NCBI RefSeq assembly: GCF_030247195.1
Contig: NC_080671.1
Location: 10,555,343 to 10,619,342 of the forward strand
Source of the DNA: Topomyia yanbarensis
Lineage: Eukaryota; Arthropoda; Insecta; Diptera; Culicidae
Length of the DNA: 64,000 nucleotides
Reading direction: 5' to 3'
The translations under genes were made by a program, and so were the position numbers. A model generated the notes under the pieces. That model was not told the origin of the DNA, ran no database searches, and saw only the letters and a list, made by a program, of their open reading frames with translations. Positions 24,768 to 34,000 of the stretch are shown here, piece after piece; positions within the stretch are counted from its first letter, which is position 1; every line of letters starts with the position of its first letter.

Positions 24768-25865
24768 CACTGATAATATAAATTCGTGAATATAATGAAT
24801 CATGCAATGCATGAATTCATTCGTCGTTTACTGCAACGAAGTATTTTCGTGCATTGTAAATAGTAAGTTTCGTTCATTTCATGAACAAGAATGACCGTAT
24901 GGTGAACGAAAGCTTTCGTAAATTTTACACATTTAATGTACACTGCACGAATGTTATCGTTGCTAACGACATTATTTTTCGTGAATGAAATGAAATGTTT
25001 TGTTTATTTTAATAAACATTTGTGAACGATTTCGTTGGTCGCACGAAATCTTTTCGTTTATCTTAGAAAAGTTTTCGTATTTATTAGCCTCTTATTGTTT
25101 TCAATCGATCTTTTGGGATCGAAGTTTGACAATATCGTTTTTTTATTTAAAAAAAATCGATGTGGCCAAATCGATTTTATTGTAGTACGAAGAAATGACC
25201 GCTTGATGAACGAAAGTTTTCGTAAATTTTACTTATTTAGTTTACGTTGCACGAAAGTTATCAACATTATTTTTCGTGGAAGAAACGAAATGTTTCGTTT
25301 ATTTTAATAAACGTTTATGTATATTACAAACGATTTCGTTGGTCGCATTCGATCTTTTAGGATCGATGTTTGACAGGACCGATATTGCTCCGGCAGAGAA
25401 AAACTCAAAATTATTCATAAAAAATCAGCGAGCAGTTCGCGACGGCTCAACTAATTCTGTACTGCTCTAGATTCTGAATCAAAGCGAAATAGGTTCAGGA
25501 AATCTGCCTGCAACCGGCGGACACGGATACGACTACTAAATAGTCAGACAATAACAATTATCTGATGTATAGCAACAATTGCTCCATATTGCTCTTTTGA
25601 TGTGGACGGTTTGACGAATGGTGCTCGTAAATATTATAAAGATATTCGTATATAACAGCGAACTACTCGTTTGCTAAATGAAGCTGTTTCGTAATAAGCC
25701 AACGAAAGTCATTTCGCGGTTTTCACGAAAAACTCGCAATAAAAAATAAAAGTGTTTCGATAGAACTACGAACGATTCATCATATGTAGGAAAAATTCGT
25801 ATATTTTATGAATGTTGTTTGTACGAAATTAATTCCTAGCGATTTACGAATATATTCTATCAGTG
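24768..25865. mobile_element. TIR element inserted in the R1-like RT
   Basis: The ends cactgataatataaattcg and the inverse of cgaatatattctatcagtg form imperfect inverted repeats. The interior is full of cgaaa/tttcg words such as tttcgtaaattttac. TG lies outside both ends. Removing the element and one TG joins Tyr-Asp to Gly-Val-Leu-Thr-Leu in frame, so the boundary is well fixed. No transposase was found. Confidence 0.8.
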
Positions 25866-25977
25866 TGGGGTCTTAACACTGCGGCTACCCAGGAAAGTGA
25901 AAATCGTTGGTTTCATGGACGATGTGTCACTAACGGTGAGACACTTGAAGAAATGGAGGTGTCGGCGACGGACACAA

Positions 25978-25980
<3 letters not shown>

Positions 25981-26016
<36 letters not shown>

Positions 26017-26171
26017 TTCGATTATAGAGGTTTTAACCTTAAGGTCATTCGCCTCTTCGGGTTAGAAATATCTCTTATGAAAAATTTCTAACCCTATGTG
26101 CGGGGTCGGGACTCGAACCCAAGTGCGCTGCGTACTAGGCAATCGATTTACCAATACGCTACGCCCACCCC
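25981..26171 (-). mobile_element. tRNA-derived SINE, copy 3, with 12-bp TSD
   Basis: In minus orientation: a ~34-base T run (the A tail), then the SINE body, B box (cgggactcgaaccc on +) and A box (taccaatacgctac on +). Exact duplications cggacacaatct at 25969-25980 and 26172-26183. Excising the SINE with one duplication rejoins the retrotransposon frame. Confidence 0.92.
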
Positions 26172-27048
26172 CGGACACAATCTATGCGATCGAGAGCTGG
26201 ATGTTCAAGCTGCAAATGGCTCACTACAAGACGGATTTGTTGTTGGACAGCAACTGCAAAGCGGTTCAGCGGATACAGATCACCATCGAAGGGCATGTGA
26301 ATGCATCGAAGCGTGCACTGAAACAATTGGGAGTGATAATCGACGACTGATTGAGCTTTAACAACCACGTTGATTACACATGCGAAATGTCGGGTCTTTA
26401 TCTAGTGTTTCATCGATACTGCGATATGGGGCTCCTGCTTGGGGTGCGGCGCTGAAAACCAAGTGAAACCGCGAAAAGCTGTACTGGACGCTTCGACTGC
26501 TGGTAGTATGAGTTGCGATTGCGTACCGGAGGCAGTATGCCTTGACGCCGAGATGATCCGTATCTGCATTACCCTGACGGAGGATATCAAGAGCTACAAT
26601 CAATGAAACGTCAGAAACGTGAGGAAGATGATGAGTATCGATTCGATGGTGACGTAGCAGCAGGAATGGGATAATACGGAGAAAGGAAAGTGGACCTACC
26701 GGCTCATCCAAACCTGTCGACGTGGGTCAATAGAAAGCACGGAGAGATGACCTTCCACCTGAAACAGCTCCTACCGAGCCAAGGCTGCATCTTCATCGGT
26801 GTGGGTACGCAACGTCAACACTGTGCCTGGAGTGTGTGAACATCGAGGAGACACCGGAGCGTCTTTGAATGTCCGAGTTTTGAAGTCTTTGAATGTCCGA
26901 GGAGAGTCTTTGAATGTCCGAGGTTTGAAGTGACGTGCAGGGAGCTACTTAAAACGGGAGGACCGGACATCAACCCGAATAATGTAGCCTACAGAATGAC
27001 AAGCCTCGTAAAGACGTGTAACGCAGTAAACAGAGATATGATGTAGAT

Positions 27049-27283
27049 CAGTGATTCTCACCCTGGGGTCCGCGGGCCCCTAGGGGGCCGCGAAGTCATT
27101 GCTGGGAGTCCGCAAAGAAAAATATATTTTCCGAGTGCATATTGAAATTTCAAATCTTGTTTCCTAATAAATTGAAAATAACATATTGATAGCATACAAA
27201 ATTGATGTTTATCTGTGGGGGTTCGCAGCAACCCAGTGTGATATCTAAGGGGTCCGTGGTACGAAAAAGGTTGAGAACCGTTG
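27049..27283. mobile_element. 235-bp hAT MITE at the R1-like stop codon
   Basis: The left end cagtgattctcaccctgggg and right end aaaaggttgagaaccgttg are the classic CAGTGGTTCTCAACC-type hAT termini. An exact duplication atgtagat lies at 27041-27048 and 27284-27291. Confidence 0.9.
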
Positions 27284-27291
27284 ATGTAGAT

Positions 27292-28290
27292 CATGACCGT
27301 CTTACAGCGGAATGGACATCGAACAACGGTTTCGGGAGAGCAATCACCGCCAGGGAACTCTCCGCAGGTATAGATCCACCGACGAGGACTAGTCGAGTAG
27401 ACTGCAACAGAGCAGCGAGTATGAGTCGTCGAAACGCCAGCGAACCGGACGTCACGCTCCACTCGGAATGAATAGCCAGAACGACCACGGCACCCCACCG
27501 GTTGTTCCGATAGAAAAATAGCGAAATCGATATTGGGAAAACTTTTTTCGCCAGGGAACTCTCCGTTAGCGTAAGCTAGATTCGCCGCCTAGACTGAGTA
27601 GACAGCGACGAAACACCACTAGTCGCGGGTCATCGGCGCACCAGTGCACCGGATACCCTGCTTCACCAGAATCGCCGAACTGACCTCGGCACCTAGCTGA
27701 TTAGCTCGATCTCGGGAGAACTTCTCTCGCCGGGGAATTCTCTGTCGGAGTAGGTCAGGTCCATCGTCGGGGACCAGACCGAGTTGTTCGCGAACAAGTC
27801 GAGGAACTGAATGGACCATCAAGGAAGTAGTGCTAAATGGCCCAAGAAGAGAACTAAATGGTTTAAAGGAGTTGCGGTGCTAAATGGCACCGGTTACGGA
27901 GCCAAAGGGTTTAAGAAGTTGTAGTGCTGAAACCAAATAAGAATCGGTATCGGGAGAACTTCTTTCGTCTGGGACCTCTTCGTCAGCTTACAGTCAGATT
28001 CACCGCCGGGAACGAGACCGCGTAGACCGCGACGATACACCACCAGTCGCGCCGGAGCTCCAGCAAACCCCTACTTTACGGGAATCGCCGAACTGACAGC
28101 ACCTGGATGGTTGGCTCGAACTTCTCTCGCCGGCGAACTTTTCGTCGTAGTAGGCTAGATCTATCGTCGGGGACTAGACCGAGTAGTTCGCGAACCAGTC
28201 GGAAGCTCAACGAGGAAGTGGTACTGAATGGCACAAGGGAACTGAAGGGCTCAGTAAATTAGACAGTCGGAAGTTTGCCGCCCAGATTGT
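27292..28290 (+). repeat. Tandem imperfect repeats in the R1-like 3' untranslated region
   Basis: The words cgccagggaactctccg, tcgccggggaattctc, tcgtctgggacctcttcg and ctcgccggcgaacttttcg head successive units near 27350, 27550, 27730, 27965 and 28125. Each is followed by a tagat-c-ccg phrase and by gaccgag or gtagaccg phrases. Spacing is roughly 160-240 bases. Tandem 3' repeats are known in some R1 elements; here that role is inferred from position. Confidence 0.65.
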
Positions 28291-28483
28291 CCTCGTGGGG
28301 GAAGAGCATTAATTCTATACCAACAACCAGCTTTCCTATCTTGACTACCCAAACCTGTTCCCTGAGTTGGTTTTTGAACATTTTTTCCTGCTCACAAAGT
28401 TTTTGAACATTTTTTCATATATATACCAAAAAAATTTCATATCCCCCCCCGAAAATTTTTTTTGCTGCGCCACTGGTCTCTAT

Positions 28484-29569
28484 GTATTCACGGACTGAAC
28501 CATAGGGTCTCGCTCTAGCATATTATATCCCATTATTTTGACACGTGTGTACTCGGGGCAATATGTGTCAAACACAACAAAAAAAACTTGTAACTTTACG
28601 TCTTGCCAGATGCACATAAAATGAGCGTCCCAATTCATATAAATTTACATTTAATTACATGTAAAAATGTGAGTTGTTTAGCTTTTCCTATGTCATTCAG
28701 TCTGAATTTTACATCAGAGTCACCAGACATTACCAGACAAAAGGAATACGTCGCTACATTGTTTACGTCAAATGTAATTTTCATTTTTTCTAAGAGTGAA
28801 CTAATGGGCCTAGCATTTTTAAGAGTGAGATAATATATCATCAGTGTTAACAGCGACGTGCGACCTCTAGTAGTTAAAATTAACAGCAGCATTTTAGTCG
28901 CTTCGTATGGTTTCCAATTAATGTGCATGTAAATTTGAAAACGTTGCGATACAGCGAACAGAAATAAACAGGCAATCGCGGAGAGAGACTAACATGTTGC
29001 AACTGGTTGAATCTATAAGGTTATAAGCTGGGATTTACGTGTCGATCCCATGTACTCAGTATGAGACAGTGTCTCATTCTTTTTATGTTTATTATGGATA
29101 AAAAAGAAAAAGATGATCAGAATCAAGCAATTGAAATAGACTCGAGAGGGCCTCTTCTATCTTTTCTATATACTCAACACAAGTACCTTCGGAATGGTGT
29201 GCATATTTTGTCATTTCGGTTTGAATAAAATGTCATTTTTGAAAGCACCTTATGTCTTCGCTATCTGCACGATAGGTGCAACCACTTTATTAGAAACTGT
29301 TTCCCAAATAATGAAAATGAAAAGAAAAGAAGGCCTAATTTTTTATTCAAAAACCAAACCAATGTCTGAGCAGATTAGTCATTTGTTTAACAAATTGACT
29401 TAGAAAGTGTAACAGAAAGCGTGTAATAAGTTCAGATCACAATAGCATCGAATAAGTTTTAATGTGTTTATGAGAAATTTAAAAAAAAAACTTTCCTCCG
29501 CGTGAACCTAAAGACAAAAATACTCTAAAAATTGCTATTTCAAGGTTTACGACAATTGTTGAACCGTGA
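28484..29569. other. Unassigned spacer right of the hAT-like element
   Basis: AT-rich, no gene recognised. Frames at 28603-28928 and 29194-29403 show no family features. Confidence 0.4.
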
Positions 29570-30498
29570 ACAATTACTAAACATAACCTTTCTATATGAG
29601 AAAGGCAAAAAAATGAAATTAAAATGCTGAACAGGAAATGCCTTCCCCTAATTTCGTCGTTCGGGGCATTTTTCAAATTCGTTCATCCAATCTTCTTCAT
29701 TACCCCCCCCCCCCCCCCCAGTCCAGGTGTTCCTATAAATGTGTAACACACTGTACCTTTCTCTAACGATCATACATACTTTCAGCGATTGTTTAATCAA
29801 TTCGTATTCAAAAATAAAAAACCTGATTCTGGTAAACACCAATTAAACGTTTATCACCTTCACAAAATTGGTCCCAATTTCAGCGAACGTTGTTTTCATT
29901 TCTCGAGATTGTTAAATGCAAAACCAGACGTGTTTATCAGCATTTTTGCACAGCGTATAATTAAATCTCTCGTCTGTCTCCGGCACCCCTCCGAACCATA
30001 CTCAAACCCGAATTTGCTTTGACTTGATGAAGAAATGAAACTTGATGTGTTTATCATATCATTTCAATGAATCCACCTTCCCATTCGGCTGTCCACCGAC
30101 CAACCGCCTCCCGGTGAACGTGTTTCGATACATTCCAATAGTATTAACACTGAGCTATTATAGGCTATAGAAATGATAAGGACCTTCGGTTGAACGAATT
30201 TGGTTAGTGCCTACTCAAAAATCAATTCCTCGAAACAGCTTTATAGTATTCGCAGAGAGGTCCGAAGGTTTCAATGGTTTTCTCGATCCATAGTAGGGGT
30301 TTATTCAAATTGGACTGAAGATAACCTGTTCCACAGTTGACAATAATCTACATGCGCCAATTAATTAGCTAATTAATTGAGAATACTAGTTTTGTGAAAA
30401 ATTTTCGTTTTTACGTGATGAGTTTTTATTGTTTTATCTCTGTTAGTTGAATACTAATGTAAGTTTTGCCAATTATTTCCCACAATTGCTCTTCACGT
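29570..30498. other. MITE scrap, poly-C tract and 3' flank of the CUB gene
   Basis: A taacctttctatatgagaaag scrap at 29583-29608 belongs to the MITE modules at 19428-20250. A C run lies at 29703-29719. The rest, up to the stop codon at 30499, is the minus-strand downstream flank of the CUB gene. No terminator can be named. Confidence 0.45.
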
Positions 30499-31050
30499 TC
30501 ATGATCTGGGCTGATTGAAACCATCACTGCTGCTGGTACTGAGTGGTAAAAAGGGATTTGTACGGTTCCTTACCGGCGATTGTGAGCCGGGTCCTTCTGT
30601 AGGAACAAACGATGATTAGTTTTATGTTTACACAAACTAAAATTTTATTTTCAATTTCTTACCATTGAAATCGACAATATCGTGCGAGTATTCCGGCGTT
30701 GCGGGAGAAAGCGGTTCGAACCCCTGTTGCTGATGTGGACTTCGGGGAGCAAAACTCTGATGTAATGTATTGAATTGGAGATCATCTGCCTCTTCAGGCC
30801 AAGGATTCATGGTAGAATTATCGTAGGCTGAGGAAAGTGAGTAAAAAAATTGTATGAATAATAAATTTGTTTCTTGTCAGTTGGGTAGATACCATATTGT
30901 GCTTCCGGACCTCGGTCGTTGTATGGATCTCCAGTTGGGAACAGGCTGGGTACAATCTGGTGAGGCGATGGGAACATCGAAATATCGAATTCTTTTTTCT
31001 TCAGCTCATTTCGATCATCGTCCGGTGCTTCTCGGCTCAAACGGGAAATC
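30499..31050 (-). CDS. Exons 5-7 of the CUB protein: cytoplasmic tail
   Basis: Exon 5 (31050-30893) begins after ttcaacag and needs two bases from the previous exon; exon 4 leaves exactly two (AG), giving Arg. It encodes ISRLSREAPDDDRNELKKKE, then a Pro-rich part with FPSPHQIVPSLFP. Exon 6 (30827-30663) encodes YDNSTMNPWPEEADDLQFN onwards and ends GTAAGA. Exon 7 (30596-30499) encodes RTNPFLPLSTSSSD and ends QPRS before TGA. Introns are 65 and 66 bp. A second good donor (CCG/GTAAGG) at 30574-30573 could make a 23-base microexon that splices further on. The strongly hydrophilic content fits an intracellular tail. These exons could instead belong to a separate gene if the long intron is wrong. 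Confidence 0.8.
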
Positions 31051-34000
31051 CTGTTGAATGGTTGTACAATTGAAACGGGATTACAATAGAGAAAATTTGC
31101 ACATTGGTGAATAGTAGTGATGATTGGGTTTGAACATGATTTGAAACAATTCATAAATTTAAGGTGATTGATATTACGTTTGTGGAATGTTTAGCCGCAA
31201 AAACTCTCAAAAGTAACATGAAGTACATTAGTGATTTATGCAACACGGATAAATGCGCGCTATCCGATTGTTACATTCTAATATTTGTAAGTCGGTTTCA
31301 CCACAGGACCTGTCCGCGCGGAAGTTCTTTGTTGGTTCTTATTTATTATTATCATTATTACATATTAAGGCCTTAACCTCGAGGGTAATCTGCTTATTTT
31401 TGAAAATAATTTACTTTTCAAAGATACGAAAAATTAAAATTTATAAAGGTAAAACAAAACCGAATAGTATTGCAGGTCTATTCTGGAATCACTGCTTTCC
31501 TTGTTTTTATTTTCTTCCTCGGCGATGAGCAATAATCAGGTTTACCCTCTTTCAATTATTTATCATTCCATCGGCCACGAGCGAGAGGCGTTTGCGTCCA
31601 TGTCGTTGTCGCTAGAGCAGCTTTGATTTTCACTGTTCAATGTTTGGTGCTTTTTGTGTTTTCGAGCGACTCTGGTATAGCCGTCTTCTTTTTTACTTAT
31701 TACATGCCTAGATATGTTAACTATTGGCTTGGGGTTACAGTGGAATATTGTTTGTCCGGCATTTATTTCTTGGCCGGCTGCCTGTGGTGTATCAGCAGAC
31801 GTCGAAGACTGTTTAGTGGTGTTGGTTGTGGTAGATGAATTTTCTTTAATTGTTTTGGCATATGGCTTACCGTACTGCGTCGTCTCGTTACAGAACTGGC
31901 ACGTGGGCGTCTGCCCAGGTTATGTGCATGGCATAGGTTGGTTCAGCCGCATTCGCACCACCCGAACGCTGTTGTGAATGCCAGGGAAAAAGTTTCTCCA
32001 TCTGTCATTGGTGACAGATTCCACTTCTCCATACTTTGACATGAATCTTTTAGATTATATTAAAAGTGGCGAGCGGCGCAAACCGTGTAGGCGAATTTGC
32101 GTCAGATCATTGTCCATATACATGGGGAGCTTGGTGTTGACGGTTTCGTATTCGACGTCGTGTTGAATGCTGCTCTATGTTACGAAGCATTCTGCCCCTG
32201 CTAAGGAGTTGAACGTTATTTGTAATACATACCTCGTATGTACTTCCGTGAGGATAAGTTCCATTTTCACCTTGATCAACTATTCACCTCGCGCATGGTG
32301 GGTGTGCAAAAAGTGAGAAAACTGTAATTTGATTCTTGTTGTTACGACTCTCAGCTGTAAAACCATCTTCATCAGCATTTATTTATATGCTGGCCATACT
32401 GGATGCTGGTTTAGAGATACTAGACGCAATCGTTATTTCGTTGTAGGTACAGATATCAGCTACCATTTGACCGTTTAATTGTGTTTCAGCAGCGCAGGTG
32501 GAAGTTGGTTGAAGGAGATTAATTTTTCTTAGCGGCTTCGGCAAATGGCTTTCCATAATGCACTGTCTGGTTCCTGAACTGACAAGTAAGAATCTAACCA
32601 TTTTATTTGTCCCTAAGCTAGCGCAGTCCGGTAACTAAGTTATTGTCGGATCCTGATGAGACGAAGTCGAAACGCCAATTCCCTAACTAATTTCGTTATA
32701 GGATTTGTGTTCTTCACGCGCAAAGATGGTTTCAAACAATTTTCGCCTTAATGGAGAAAAAATAATTTTTACCAAAATTGTTCTTCACTAAGGAGAAATA
32801 TAGCATATTCATTCCCAATTTTTTCAAAAATCATTTCATATTAATTTAGTTTGAACTCTAAACCCCGGACATCATTTGGATTTGTTCAGCTCCCAAGCCC
32901 AGTGCGTTAGAAAAATTCAATAGTCAAAGTTTTTACAACTCCAAAGAAAGACTTTTTTACAACTAGAATCTCCCAAAAACAATTCTTTCTTACGCTTCTT
33001 TATTACTTACTAGCTAATACCCCTCGCGCGTTGCTGCGACTTTTAACGAAATAGGAAGAAATTACAGGATGCCTCAGTTGCTGTGTGATATATCCCACAA
33101 CAACTGATGAATGTGTCCCATAGAAATGGAATTGTATGCCCCAGTAGAATCATTGATATTTTTATAATTGTATTTTTCCTGTTACATAATATACCTATTA
33201 TTATTATAGTAACATTTTATATTCATTATATGTACTATATTGGTTTTATTTGACTTATTACTTATTAAGATAGTTCATTTTTGTAATGCATTATATTTTT
33301 TTGTTATGTAGCGTTAGTGTTTAGTTGTTATAAGTATTATATAGATTGTCGTAATAACATTTCAGCTTGTTCAATATTAACATGCAGAATATAAGTGACC
33401 GAAGTTAGCGGTCCTTGCACTCGCTTTGACGTATGTAGATTTCAGTCGTTAAGGCCCTACTTTTATTAAACATTATATTTATTGTATACATTTTTTTATT
33501 AACCATTTCATGCCCAACTTTTTTCTAATGCAAGTAGGGTTTCAAAACTATTTTTCCTTGAAAAAGGTGGGCTCAAGAAATACGAAAAGCCATTTTTCAT
33601 AAAGATAGGTGCTGTCCTCGCAGTGCTAGAAGCTGCTCAATTTTTACCTATCAATGCTCAATGCACTTCTCCTAGAATATTTACAACAGTTCAATTTCGT
33701 GGAAAACGTAGCCAAAGATAGTTTTAATTGAAAAGTTTTATCAGTTTCCAATAATATTGCAGCATTACGAAGATATATGTTAAATTCATTTTCCGTCGTC
33801 AACATAAACTGTTTCTGTCAGCATCGGAATCCAATCAGACTAATTTCAATAACTTCAGTTCTAGAGCTGATCCTTGTAACTGTTAATACTCAAATGAAAG
33901 GCAATAGTCACGTTTATTAGCGTTACTTGTTATTGTGTGAAAATCTTGCCTCAATCAAAAGTTATAGCTGTTTAAAAACGTTGTTGTCCACAAACAACAT

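Larger units (their letters stand above)
24046..27048 (+). pseudogene. R1-like ORF2, reverse transcriptase to C-terminus, interrupted
   Basis: The linker resumes at 24048; KSKQTLGPDGIPTVVLKAAI near 24405 starts the RT. The frame is cut at GIYD near 24765 by a TIR element and resumes as GVLTLRLPRKVKIVGF after 25866. The catalytic box reads GFMDDV where GFADDV is usual. It is cut again by a SINE at 25981-26171 and resumes as DTIYAIESW. The C-terminal region includes LKQLGVIIDD (near 26320) and a final cysteine motif with short duplications of ctttgaatgtccgag (26866-26935). The end, NRDMM, falls at 27030-27046. Many additional stops; inactive. Confidence 0.8.
22326..28475. mobile_element. 6.15-kb hAT-like element carrying an R1-like retrotransposon
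   Basis: The left end cagtggcgtagtagc and right end gctgcgccactg (inverse cagtggcgcagc) are inverted repeats, and an exact 8-bp duplication gtctctat flanks them (22318-22325 and 28476-28483). Eight-base duplication with CAGTGGCG ends fits hAT. A G run and a C run (22341-22390) and another C run (28443-28450) lie just inside the ends. The interior holds no hAT transposase; it holds a broken R1-like element and secondary insertions. A non-autonomous hAT that received a retrotransposon is the simplest reading. Confidence 0.75.

Noticed and set aside
31623..31977. Plus-strand frames of 71 and 87 residues
   Set aside because: They are shadows of the minus-strand gag-like relict, whose text matches a known layout.
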